Source of the DNA: Phoronis australis
Taxonomy: Eukaryota > Phoronida > Phoronidae
Direction of reading: 5' to 3'
NCBI GenBank assembly: GCA_002633005.1
Contig: NMRA01000418.1
Span: forward strand, 330,800 to 394,799
Length of the DNA: 64,000 bases
The notes under the pieces: model-generated
The model's database searches: none
Told to the model about the DNA's origin: nothing
What the model saw: the letters and a program-made list of their open reading frames with translations, nothing else
Part shown: positions 51,495 to 63,805 of the stretch, piece by piece
Layout: every line of letters starts with the position of its first letter
Numbering within the stretch: position 1 is the stretch's first letter
Position numbers and translations under genes: made by a program

Positions 51495-52310
51495 GTGACA
51501 GTTCCGCACGCGGAACGGTTCCGCAAGCGGAATGGTTCCGCAACTGTTCTGTTTAATAATTAATTATTGTTAGGGTACAACTTATTATACATTGATTATG
51601 GAATGCATTTTAACTTGATTGGGCATGGCAATTAAAAAATTGAGTCCTCCAAAAACTATTCTGTTTGCGGAACAGTTCCGCATGTGGAACCGTTCTGCAA
51701 CCGTCACATTGATTAAGTATTGAGAGGGGGCACATTATACTTTCAAGTGTTATTGAGAATGGAATGTAATTCATGCTTATTGGGCAAGGAGAAATTTAAA
51801 AATTTTAGTCCTGTGTTAAACTTTTCTGTTTATGTAACCCTTCTGCAACTGTCACATTGATTTTTAAAAATCAATTATTATTTTGATTATTATTCTACAA
51901 TATATACAAAATAATTCGCAAGTCACATTTTTCCACAAAACTTGCGCAGTATTCTGCAAGTGCGTAATAATTGCAAAATCTGCGTAATACTCCGCAAAAT
52001 TTGCGTAATATTCCGTAAAATCTGCGTGATATTCCGCAAAATGTGCGTAATTTTCCGCAAAATCTGCGGAATATTTCTATTTCCTCCATTAGCAGTTTCT
52101 CAATTAGCAGTTCAGTTTTTACCATGCGTATTATTTTGCAGCCAGAGCGGAATATTCCGCATCGCAAAAAATGAACTTCTAATTAAGAAATTGCTAATGG
52201 AGGAAATGAAAATGTAACATTGTAAAGGTGTTTAGGGTAAGGTATAGATTTGTTTCATACCTTTTTATGGCCCTAAGTGGGCATAAAAAGTGCGGAACCG
52301 TTCTGCACAC
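51495..52310. mobile_element. GCGGAAC-palindrome element with internal tandems
   Basis: It starts with GTTCCGCACGCGGAACGGTT and ends with GTGCGGAACCGTTCTGCAC, so the ends carry the same palindrome. Inside, 51535-51715 is repeated with divergence at 51715-51870. 51944-52075 is a tandem of a ~21-bp unit (TGCGTAATATTCCGCAAAATC). A hairpin pairs CCTCCATTAGCAGTTTCTCA (52083) with its inverse at ~52180-52205. Confidence 0.6.
51944..52075 (+). repeat. 21-bp minisatellite
   Basis: About six copies of TGCGTAATATTCCGCAAAATC with point changes. Repetitive Ile/Cys-Arg frames on both strands are artefacts of the unit. Confidence 0.85.
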
Positions 52311-52928
52311 TTTGAGACTAAAAGCTATCAAATCGCGTGCAATTACAACAAAAACCTATTTGATTGATTGGTCAATTCAAATATGGTTCAACCCAGGAGA
52401 AAATTGTACCACACAAGTGCTCCGTCTGGAAATAAGTCGATGTTTTGAAGTTTTACCTGTTCTAGCCAAACATTCAAAACCTTGATCTACTGAACTGGAA
52501 AATACAACGGAAAGGATGCCCGACTAGACTAGATAGTTCTAAAATTTGTCACCTAGACAAACATACAATGTGCGTCGGTGTCGACCACAGCGTCGTACAT
52601 ATGTAAGCCCTATCTCGAAGAAGACTAGCGTCACATATATCTATAAAAATCTATGAAATAGGCCTATATTAACCCGGCGATCTGGTATTGGGAGGTGAGG
52701 GGGCTTTAATAAGTAACACTCACCCTTAAGAAACGCACTCAAAACTGCATAAACAAACAGCGATGTCATATCCCAGCCTTGCATTTAGCAACACGGTTTT
52801 CACTTCCGAAATTACAAGAACGCCACGACTTTGAATTGAGCGCGCACAGCACGTGCAGTTATATCGCGTGGTGGGAGAACATAAGATCAGCCAAGACTCC
52901 GCCTTTCCGCCTTCTATCCTAGTGGAAT

Positions 52929-53532
52929 GCAGAATGGTGAATGTTGGCCAATTCCCCTTTTGTCCACTGACGTCACAAGCATACTGGCGCCCCCAGTGGA
53001 GGCCCTGAGAACTCGTAAATAAACCGAGTTCATGAACCCGGTAGTATCCAGCCTAGCCGAGCCAAGCTGGCGAACAGACTTGTATTTATTGTGGGACGTT
53101 GAGTATCGCTTTTTTCTAAGAACATAATGCATGGTATATAATAATGAATGGTGTATAGTACGTATTAATTATGATTGAAAGATTCCTTTTTAGTCGAGCG
53201 TAAACGAGGCTATTTCGCGTGGGGATAAAACTTTGGCTTTGCCGGCGTGTGTAACACAGAAGAACAGTTGGATCGTGTTGCAGGATAGCTAGAATGAATA
53301 TTCCAATGTTCTTAATTTATTGGAACAATATTGATTTTCTGAGAAGTATGACATGCAACATTATTTAAAAAACACACTAAAACATAGCGACTCTGGAAAA
53401 ATCATAAAAAATACTTTAACCACAGTCGCCAACATGCTTGTTTACGAGTTCTCAGGGCCTCCACTGGGGGGCGCCAGTATGCTTGTGACGTCAGTGGACA
53501 AAAGGGGAATTGGCCAACATTCACCATTCTGC
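52929..53532. mobile_element. TIR MITE with 9-bp target-site duplication, copy 2
   Basis: Same family as 856-1458 but inverted, starting GCAGAATGGTGAATGTTGG and ending CATTCACCATTCTGC. It is flanked by TAGTGGAAT at 52920-52928 and 53533-53541. The different site, duplication and orientation show an independent insertion. Confidence 0.85.
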
Positions 53533-53923
53533 TAGTGGAATGGTCTCAAGCAAAAGTTGCATTACCAGCAATTCGTAAACTAGGTCATCCGCCAGGTTTT
53601 CTGCGCAAACTAGGTCATCGCTTATGGACCAGTCAGCGCTTGACACCCCGCGTGGCTCCTTGAGGGAAGCACCAGGAAGGTTGTTCTACATTTTGTAACC
53701 CAAAATTACCAAAGTTCAAATATATTCCGTTCAAAAGGAAAGACAAAACATATTAATACAGATGTCTGGCCAATATCATGAGTCACCACTCGTAAGCAAG
53801 TCAAAGCTGTCCTTACTCGTAGCCTTATCTCGCACTAACTCAATCCGGCGACTAGTTTTCACTGAGTTCGCAATGCAACAACACAATTCCCATAAATTCA
53901 ACTTGTAATGACACCTTTTACGG

Positions 53924-55052
53924 TGGCCCGAAAGTATCATCGCTACTTTTGTTTAAATAATTTGTCATTTTTCATTTTCCACCTTGGTGGAAATAATTCA
54001 ACCTAGGTGGAAATATTTCAACCTAGGTGGAAATTATTTCCACCCGGGTGGAAATTATTTTCACCCGGGTGGAAACTATTTCAACCTAGGTGGAAATTAT
54101 TTTCACCCGGGTGGAAACTATTTCAACCTAGGAGGAAATTATTTTCACCCGGGTGGAAAATATTTCAACTAAGGTGGAAATTATTTTCACCCGGGTGGAA
54201 ATTATTTCAACCTAGGTGGAAATTATTTTCACCCGGGTGGAAATTATTTCAACCTAGGTGGAAATTATTTTCACCCGGGTGGAAATTATTTTCACCTGGG
54301 TAAAAATGTTATACATCCGGGCACCTATTTTCATCTGTGTTGTGATTGGATGAAGTCTTGTAGGTGGAGGTCGATTGGGCCAGCCATTTTGTTCAACAAA
54401 GTTCAGATTAGGTTGCCATGTCGGCGCCTTATCTGCCTCTTGGATTTGCCGCGGACTTTAACAGAGACAGTGTGATTACGTATTACTCCTAGTTTCAAAA
54501 CAACTCTCTGAATAAAGTTGCCGGATTTCAGCAACGAACCCAAGTAATTAACAAATATAGTGTATGGTGTAGAACGTTGAGAAATTTCGGATAAATAAAT
54601 GACATGTTGTTGTCGAAAAGCCTCACCCTTCCCGTGCTGACAAGTTTTAAAGTATCATCGCTACTTTTGTTTAAATATTTTTTCATTTTTCATTTTCCAC
54701 CTAGGTGGAAGTAATTCAACCTAGGTGGAAACTATTTTCACCCGGGTGGAAACTATTTCAGCCTAGGTTGAAATAATTTCCACCCGGGTGAAAATAGTTT
54801 CCACCCAGGTGAAAATAGTCTCCACCCAGGTGAAAATAGTTTCCACCTCTGTTGAAATAATTTCCACCTAGATTGAAATAGTTTCCACCCAGGTGAAAAT
54901 AGTTTCCACCCAGGTGAAAATAGTTTCCAGCCGGGTGAAAATAGTTTCCACCCAGGTGAAAATAGTTTCCACCTAGGTTGAATTATTTCCACCTAGTTGG
55001 AAATGAAAAATGAAAAAATATTAAAAAAAGTAGCGATGATACTTTCGGGCCA
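53924..55052. mobile_element. Foldback-like element with palindromic minisatellite arms
   Basis: The outer inverted ends are TGGCCCGAAAGTATCATCGC and its complement GCGATGATACTTTCGGGCCA. Each is followed by an AT-rich spacer and then a long tandem of TTCCACCCGGGTGGAA / CAACCTAGGTGGAAAT units (left arm 53983-54303, right arm 54700-54990, mostly opposite orientation). A second left terminus occurs at 54650, so a smaller complete element (54650-55045) may be nested next to a left-arm copy. A unique ~340-bp centre lies at 54305-54645. Drosophila FB elements have comparable tandem-repeat TIRs. No transposase. Confidence 0.75.
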
Positions 55053-55594
55053 TCCTAGGTGTGAATATTATCAGTGATTTTACCAAAAACTTTGAAATAA
55101 CTAGACCCAGTAATGATAGTCTATGATGATAACTGATATCAAAAGGCCAAAATTGACAATTTTCGTCCACCCCATGTTAAAAGCAAAATTTTGTCTAATT
55201 TTCTTCAAACTCCTACATTTCAATTTTGATTATACTGACATATGTTGGGTTTATCGGCAACTAACCGCACATGAAAGGCTTAGTCGAAAATTATCGTTTT
55301 CTCACATGCCCTTTCGGGTTTGTAGCGGCGATTCCACTGATTGAAGCGACAAAATAAGCCAAAACTTTGGCCATACCATGTTAAACATTTTTTTTTCCAA
55401 TTTTGCTGAAACTTGGCCACATTTTTAACAATATACTTATCTATGTTACGTGCTATCGGCAAATGTGATTGATTCATAAATAAGACACTCACGCTGTGTT
55501 TTCTGCGAATCCCATGTATCCTGAAGGGGGCTAACTGAGTGATTTTCGCGCATGCGCAGTTCACGGTTTCAATATTGCTGGTAATGTGGCATTC

Positions 55595-57553
55595 GTGGTT
55601 CCGGTCTCCAATCTCCGTACTCAGACTCATACTCATACTCATACTCGAGATTTCACACTCAAAATCCTGTTCACTGGAGTCCCACTCAAAAAAGCGTATC
55701 TAATATCGCATTTCGAGTAGACTCCAAACATACTTAAACGGACTTATTTTTTAGATTTGCCGTGAGTACGTTCTCGAAGTTACAAGAACAGATTTTTTGA
55801 GTATGACATTGAATGCCCCAAAGCTGAGTCTGTACTCGAGCGTCTCCAATCTCCGTACTCAGACTCGAATCATACTCAAACTCACACTTCATACTCAACT
55901 CGAGTACAGACTCAGCTTTGGTGTATTCAATGTCATACTCAAAAAAGATGTACTCAAAATTTCGAGCACGTACTCAATTTTCGAGTAGGCCTATAGTCTA
56001 AGTAAAATTTATTTCATCTATGTTTCGGGTACGATTTTGGGTAAAAATTCCGCCGAGTATATGCACCAAATTTTAAGTTTGGTTTGGCAGTGTGCTTGAA
56101 ATCGTACTCGAAAATAAATACGGCTAATGTGAGACAATGACAAGTTATTCCACGAGCGAAAAAAGAAAATGTCGAAAGACCAGTGAGACAAAGCAAATCT
56201 TTGAAAAATTTAAGTCCTCATACTATATCTCAGAGCTTGAGACAATAGTTTTCCTTTTAAACCTTCTTCACTTCATTGCCGCCAATATTTAAACGCCTTC
56301 TTACTCTACGATTCCTGGCAACTGTCGAATTCTTATCGCATTACAAGTGTCGAAAATAGTTGTGGGGAGGGGGTTGCCCCGATGGCAGTGCCTTTGCAAC
56401 GGTTTGTACGGTTACTCAAAGACGAGGAGGCGAGAAAAGTTAAACGACGGTTTGCTACCCTGTCAGGTAACCTACATTTCACATTATAGGTTAAATCATC
56501 GCTAATTCCTCAATCCCCGATTGGTATTTCAGACTTTGTTTGACGATTTCTAAGTAGAATTCTCATACATGTACCTTTCACTGGTGAACTCTGAATGCCT
56601 GTACATGTAGCGCCAAATGTCACCTAACTTGACATATCTCGGTAAAATGCAAAGATACATGTACAGTTTCAAAATTTTGACAAAAGCGTAGGCCTACACA
56701 GCAATGGGTTCTACGTCAAGACTTAACTAGCAAAACAGAACAGGGAAGCAAACAACTGAGGCCCAAAAATGTCAACTGACGTTTCGGTCTGACGTGGACA
56801 ACCAGCTAACTAGATAAGAACGCCACCACTGGCAATAAAGGTACACAATTTTGAAATTCGACCTGTCGTCAAAGAAAATGTGCAATTCGAACTCTCCCTT
56901 AAAAATGTCGGCCTGTGATATGGTACCTGACCCCCGTGCCCGGGGTCACCGGCCCACCACTGCATTACTAAGAAAGAAAATTTCAATATGGCGTCAATAG
57001 TTGGTGTGTCCATGCCAATTTTAGGAGTAAATGTGTCAAGTGTAGCGAGGAATGAACTCATTTTGCCCCCTTGGCTGAACCAGACGCTAAGATTGTGGCT
57101 GCTCCGCTCCGGCCGTGACTTTCTTTGATGTGATAAGCTATTACAAATTTTTAAAGACATTTTCGGGAGATAAGGAACTCAATAATTAAGTACAAGAAAT
57201 GGTGCAAGAATACGTATTGAAAAAATGAATAACAGTTACAGAACACTCAGCATTCTACGTTATACTCTTGTAATTGTAGCGACAACGGACGATAATGTAG
57301 TTGTTAAGGTAGTGTACATATATGCGAATAGGGAGCGCTGAATACCCGCGACTTCGCGTGAATTTGCATTCCACATCAGAAAGAGTTCCATAACAACTCG
57401 AGTACGATTCTCAGATTTGAGAACATTTGGAGTCTACTTAAAATGCGACATTGAACACGCTTTTTTGAGTACGACTCCAGTGAGCACGATTTTGAGTATT
57501 AAATCTCGAGTATGAGTATGAGTATTAGTATGGAGAATAGAGACAGGGCCCTG
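55595..57553. mobile_element. GAGTAC-rich long-TIR element, copy 2 (nearly intact)
   Basis: The left arm from TTCCGGTCTCCAATCTCCGT and the right arm ending GAGACAGGGCCCTG are inverted copies over ~150 bp (CACTGGAGTC..ACTCAAAAAAGCGT in both). The interior has a second GTACTC-rich palindromic block (55840-56110). It gives the uninterrupted length of the family, about 2 kb. No ORF for a transposase is visible. Confidence 0.65.
57092..57246. mobile_element. ~155-bp insertion private to copy 2
   Basis: Copy 1 reads GGACACTAAGCATTCTACG without a break. Copy 2 has ACGCTAAG, the insert, ACACTCAG and then CATTCTACG, an imperfect 8-bp duplication. No TIR or tail recognised. Confidence 0.45.
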
Positions 57554-58689
57554 ACTGCGTACAAAACCAACAACTTTAAAACTACTGACCATTTTCACTG
57601 TTAGTGCAGTCAAGTTATTCTAGAGCTTCAGAGGGCCCAACCTGGAAAAACTTGCAACAGAAGGTTTTTTTGCGGAAATGGCATCTTCAAACATACCTTG
57701 GTGCCAGAAAAAAGTCTACCGAAATTGGAGTGGCGGAAGTCGGTTTTTCAAGATGGCGGAAAAAATGGCCCTCCTATACCGGTGTTTACTGCTCTCTGGC
57801 ATGTTACTCATATGTAACAGCTGGAAATCAAACAATAAAGTTTGTCATTGATTTTATACTGTTCGTAACAGGCATACAAATCAAAAAATACCAATTTCCG
57901 TGAAAGAAAACCAATATGGCCGAGAAAAAGTCGGCCGAAACGGCAATTTGGTGCATTTTGTAAGGTTTCGTTTTTTTATTTTGCCCTGAAAATGGTAAAA
58001 TTATTATTCTTTTGTAAGGTAGACAATTGAACATATCTTACCTTACAATTGGTCACTGGTTGGAGAGAAAAAATCAAGATGGCTGACAAAATGGGGCCAA
58101 AATGACCGCCACTTCACAAAACCCCAATTTAAAGCATTTACGTTCCATTAACTTTGTTTGTAACCTGATAGGCATTTACACAAAACATTTTACAATCTAC
58201 AGTCAGGGTTAATGAGTTGATTGTTTCTATAATTGGTTTTTCAGATTTAGATACTAAATGTGAAATTTTAATCTCATTTTAGATTATGTAACATAAAAGT
58301 TGTTGTGTTTTTCAGAAAAGGCATTAGTTAAATTTTCATAATATACTTCACACACTCATTTTTTTCTGTAAAATAAATTCATTTGAGGTATCAAAAATAA
58401 TATCTTAGAAAAAAATCAAAATGTGTTGTGGAGATATTGGCTTATTCATAACACAAACCCTGAATAAAATTGGGCAGAAAGTGGCTTTTTTCTCTGCTAT
58501 TGGAGATATTATTAGATGTTCCCAAGCAATGATTTCGTCTGCTGCTGTCATGTGTTGAGAATTTGGCCCTTGATTTTATCTGAATTAATTAAATTTTGTC
58601 ATTAAGTATTCACAATTTGTTTAATATGCATGCTTTTTATGAGCATAGGTGACTGATTTTAGAGGAAATTAGTGCTAGTAAACAAAACA

Positions 58690-61215
58690 TCTGCAGTCAC
58701 TTGTTCCTAGCCAGGCTTGGCAGATTTCATACTGAAATGAGCTTTCTGGGATGTATTGGATATGTAATGTCAGGCACAGAGCTTCAAGAAGTTCTTGAGA
58801 TGGTGCATGCATCAAATGGTGTGATCCTTATGTCCCAGTTCCAAATATTGACAGATCAAGTAACGTCAATCCAGAACCAATGAAGACAGAAGTTCTGGTT
58901 CTTCAGAAATCCCAAGAGTCCCGAATATCACCTACGCAGAACACACAGATTCCGTGCCAAGAAGGGGACCAATTCAATGCTTGAACACCAATATTGGCTC
59001 GCTAGAATATGGAGACAGATTCTTCAGACATCCCAAGTGATCACATAACTAGATGTATACGCTGAGGTATGCAATGCACAGCCAGTGTCTTCCGATTCTG
59101 AACCTTGAATTACAATGGAATACCCTCAAGAGAGTTCACTTCTGGCTTCCGACCTACTGCCACTGATATATTCAAATACGACTGAATCAGAGTATAGGTC
59201 TTCAGAATTCGCAGTGACAGAGAGTAGTTCGTCAGAAGAATCAATGATCAATGTTATACTTGATGATGATTTGAGAGGTGGTTTGAAGCTGTATAATGAT
59301 GTTATTGCTGGCATGACATCTGTGCACGGCGATGTATGCTCGTCGGAGTGTCTTGTAGGTATCCATAAAAATCGAAGCACATAAATTAGACTTGTCCTTG
59401 CAAAGCCGAATCATTAGTCTTTGGCTTCAGTATATGAAGATGACTGACATCCTTCGACTTTTTTAAAAGCACAAATAACGTCAGATTGGGAGTCTCACCT
59501 AAAAGCAGTTTCTGAAATGCTGCCTTACTTTGCAGCTGCTGGTCACAACTCTTATGCAACATCTGCATACATGCACTTGCAGCAGACGCAGCAACTCAGA
59601 GACAACCGTCCAGATGTCATAAGATAAAGTCAAAGATATTGGACATGCTTGATCTTGTAATAGAACAAACGTTCATGAAAGGTATGAAAGCACCAGGAGC
59701 TTTAATTAGATGTTGTGAAATGGGAGATACGCAGATTGCACCATGGCCGCTTTCCTTGCCGGCATACTCAAGTATAAATGGTGCCATGCAGACTGGGACA
59801 AACTTGAGTTGTAAAACATGTCAGAAGCATAAAAATGTACCCAGACAAGACAGTCGCGTGACGACAAAGACGTCCGCAGCCAGAAAGACAAGGTTGTGGC
59901 AATGACAATTCAATCAGTTCATGTTGCTAATAGTGATTTTACACAAGTGTCTCCACGACTGCTACTTCAGCGAATCCTGACAAAAGACAACAGTGAAAGT
60001 TCATGAAGTGTTGATGTTTGAGCTGTGTGTTCGTGCTCTGCTCTTTTTGAAACATCTGGTCTTCCAAGAGTCTCTAATAAATCAAGATTATCTGATGCAA
60101 TCTGGTCCATCGGGGGACTACCTGAGGATTTCAGTTTCCAGAAAACACGGTGATGCATGTAATCGACGGCGGTTCTCTCCTTCACCGTATTCCATGACCT
60201 ACAGGTGCAACATTTCAGTCGTTTGGCAGAGCTTATGCGGATTACATCAGCAAGTGCACCCAGCCTACTGTTGTTTTTGATGGTTACTGAGATGAATCAT
60301 CAACTAAACATGTTTCCCATGTTCCAATTTTGGGTGAGGAGGTTGGAAGTGAAGTTCACTGCATTGGTGACATTGTGATCAAGCCAATGTCACAACATTT
60401 TTTGGCAAACAGCAAAAACAAACAATGATTCATTCATTTGTTATCAAGTTTGCTAGGAAATGCTGGTTGCACAGGGGTTCAAGCTCAAGGTGACGCAGAC
60501 GTTTTAATTATAGAAACAACAGTAGAGAACGCAGCACAAGGCCCAACTACACTTATTGCAGACGACACAGAATTGCTGGTTCTTTTGTGTTACCATGCTA
60601 CTTCACAACAACTTGAAATTTGACAAGAGGCACTGAAGCAAGAAGAGAGTCTGGGACATGAAGAAACTACAGTTGTCTCTTGGAGCCGAAACTTGCGCAG
60701 TTTTGCCATTTGCGCATGCAAAGGCTCTCCCATTCAAGAAACTGCATGATCGAGAATTTTGCGAAAACGCTAGAGAATTCACTAGACCCAAGCAGCTGAA
60801 GCAAGACATATTTGAAGCTGGTAAGAGTTGTGTCTATGTCTGGCTCTGGAAAGTTGGAGGACTCGCGATGCAGGCGATTTGTAGATGAGGTGTCAGACTA
60901 GCTCCAGTTTAAATACAGTCATTACCACCAACTTTCTTCAGTAGCTAAATTCCATTGGGCCGGGACATATTATCAAGAGGAAGAGGGGTCAAGTTTCCGT
61001 GGCAGTGGCCTAGACTCGCTGAACTGGGGACAGCTGCTGGCAGGCAGGTCGAAAATTCATTCGCAAGACGACGGACCAGTCAGCAGCACCAGAGAACCTG
61101 CTGGAAGTAGTAAGATGCTCATGTAAGACCAACTGCAGTTCCAAAAGATGTTCTTGCCAGAAGTTAGGATTGCGTGCTGGGTTGCATGTGGAGAATACTG
61201 GTTTAAGCTTCAACA
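58690..61215 (+). pseudogene. Multicopy invertebrate ORF with CXC-like tail, decayed copy 2
   Basis: Partner of 7426-9920. It keeps parts copy 1 lost: RFHTEMSFLGCIGYVMSG (58720-58770) and the 60270-60520 block with VVFDGY and GCTGVQAQGDADVLI. That block resembles the family's PIN/XPG-like middle region, where Asp residues follow GD and DAD. It continues ADDTELLVLLCYHAT and KLHDREFCENAREF to a Cys-rich tail near 61080-61180. It lacks ~165 bp that copy 1 keeps at 8616-8780. Several stops and shifts make it non-functional. Family assignment is by remembered pattern. Confidence 0.6.
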
Positions 61216-61729
61216 ATTCATTCTCAGTTCACAGAGATAAGTTGTGTAAATACTGGTTGATTGTGTACAGATTTTGATCTCAGACTGAGAATGACTGCTT
61301 CAGACAGACTTGTAACATCACTAAAGGGACGCCTAGTGGGAGCTGTGCAAGCACTTATATTATGAAGTGTTTAACTTGCTTAACCTTTCTCCTGTCTCAA
61401 CTATTGCTGTATTCACTAGCATTTACAACTAACTGGAGGTGACACAGACGGTGTGGATAGTAGATCACTAAATTAATCACTGAAAGTTATTTTCGATTCA
61501 GCACATTTTTTCAGGAGGAGAATGATCTTCCTTCTAGGCGAACCTGATGTTTTTCACTCAAATAAGTTATTATTCGTTAAACAATCTTGAAAATGGAAGT
61601 CGTAATCATCAGATCCAGACAAAAAAATACCGTAATGGTCGTGCTGACCTAGAAAAACTCAGGATATGAATTCTGTGAAGATGGCGTGTCTCTGGAATCT
61701 GAAGATCTTACATGAAACAACTATTTGGT

Positions 61730-62385
61730 GGCCATCTAAGAAAATGGTGAAAGGAATCATCAGAGCCAAATGCAACGAGTCCCAATGGAATTGTCGACCC
61801 AGAAAACTTTCAATGTTTGAAGCAAGACGACATACATGTACTAATCTGTTCGTGCGAAGTTGTGCGACTCTAAACAGTTTTGGAGGCCATCTTGGAAAAT
61901 GGCGGATGGTGTCACCACAGCCATGCAAAACTATTTCCAATTAATTTGTTGACTGACAAAAGATAGGTAAACCTTTTGAATTTATATTCTATCACATTTC
62001 ATTCTCGAGTTATAATGGTCATCTGCAAATCCATTTTGTCCGCCATCTTTGAAATGGTGGAAGTAACCATTAGAGCCAAATGCCATGGGTCTCAATGGAT
62101 TAGTCAACCCAGAAAACCTACGATGCAATATTTGAAGCAAGACGACACACTAATCTGTTCGTGCAAAGTTGTGCGACTCGAAGTACTTTTGTACTTTTGG
62201 CGGCCAACTTGGAAAATGGTAGACGGCGTCACCACAACCATGCAAAACTATTTCCAAGGAATTTGTTGACCCATGAAAGATAGATACATGTAAACCTTTT
62301 TGAGTTTTTACTCTATCACATGCCACTCTCGAGTTATAATAGTCATCTGCAATGCTGGCGGCCGTTTTGTCCGCCATCTTGAAAA
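61730..62385 (+). repeat. Tandem ~317-bp units, copy 2
   Basis: Same organisation as 10400-11045, including the GGCGGCC.TTTTGTCCGCCAT words at unit junctions. Confidence 0.75.
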
Positions 62386-63805
62386 ACCAACTTCCGCCAC
62401 TCCGATTCAGGTAGTCTTTTTTCTCACACTAAGGGGTGTGAGGGGATACGATTTATGCAATAAAACCTTTTGTTGCATTTTTTTCCGGGACATCCGTAGA
62501 ATGACTAGACTATGCATGTAAGTATTTTTTGCCGTTTTTGTAGTCGGCTGCGGCTCAGCACCGGAATTAATGCTACATATTTTCGGTAATAAATACGCAT
62601 TTTTGGCAATAAAATAATAATTAAGTTTCAAATCTTAGGTTTGCGTTACACACACGTGTAGTGGAATGAGTATTCCGATTGAGTGAATAGGATACAGCCG
62701 TGCCGTTATCAGGTTGACTGGCAAAGCAACATTTACATAGTCCAGCTCTCTTATTGTCTGCTTTCATCTGATAAGCGTAATCCAGCATTATGTTGTAAAC
62801 AGCACACTTGCTAACCGCTATTTAACATACTGTTTGCAAACGACTTTCAACAAATGTCGTCAAGCACATGTGTTTTGTATGAAATGCTTTCACCAAAAAA
62901 CTTCGGATGGAGAAAAAAGGTCGACTTTCAGAAAATTCTGACTTAACTTTCATTTGTCGATTCCTTTGATTTGGTAAATTTAGCAGATCTTGACTAATAA
63001 ATCTCTTTCATAAAGCGAGGTTTTGTTACCCTGTTACCCTTGTCAATTCCCAACAATTTGAAGCAAGATTTAAGACTCTTCAAAAAATTTGTACACTCAC
63101 CAAGCGTAACCACGGACTTTGAAACTGAAGGACTGTGACAGCAGGGTGTACCATAGAGTCATACTTGCGGGCATCATATCGTACGCCTGAACCAACGTAA
63201 GACGCATGTATTCGAACCCATGAATTAAGTTTACATGTACTCACAAAAATATTGCGCACATATCATAACAATCCCATGTCCGACCACAGATACATTCGCA
63301 ACAACATCGAATCACACACACGGAAATGTTTTCCTCTGGTGGTTCGTGCTTATGGTTCAGATGCTCTAACGTACATTTATGCTTTGCGTTCACATGAGTC
63401 ATTTTTTGGGTTCGTATGTGTTGAGTGATAGCTTAAACATAGTTACATGTAGTTTATTTAGTTTCCCATAGATGGCGCTTGCCTACTTACTTTGTTACGT
63501 CAGAGGTCAATTTTAGAACTTAAAAGCTCTACTCAAAATGCTGATTTTGCATTCACAAAATCACTTATCGCAACAGTATGCATGATTCATGGGCTTGTAT
63601 GCACGTTTCCTAGGATTGTAGGTGGTTCATGCTTAAGACGCGATGTTCGTGCGTATGATTCTACGGTACCCTGGATTCAACGCCCAGTTTTGGCCTGTTA
63701 ACATATCTTGCCTGCTCTTCAACGGCTATAGAATTGTCATGAAGGAATATATTGTTACCTTGTTAGAGCACATCACGGGCAATTCGGAAATCTGTCGACG
63801 ACTCA

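Larger units (their letters stand above)
52360..63805. repeat. Segmental duplication, copy 2
   Basis: Direct partner of 224-12435. Private to this copy are the foldback-like element (53924-55052) with its surroundings and a ~155-bp insert at 57092-57246. It keeps the empty sites of the P-like and 741-bp elements. Similarity ends at 63805, beside a G-rich element. Confidence 0.85.

Noticed and set aside
51942-52217. Cys/Ile-Arg repeat frames on both strands
   Set aside because: Artefact of the 21-bp minisatellite.
48700-52300. Search for the signal-peptide exon of the Ig gene
   Set aside because: Several GT/AG candidates were examined; none gave ATG, a hydrophobic run and a phase-1 donor together, so no start exon is claimed.
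53984-55000. Repetitive frames of the type PGWKLFSPGWKLF on both strands
   Set aside because: They are produced by the ~21-bp minisatellite of the foldback-like element and have no start or splice context.
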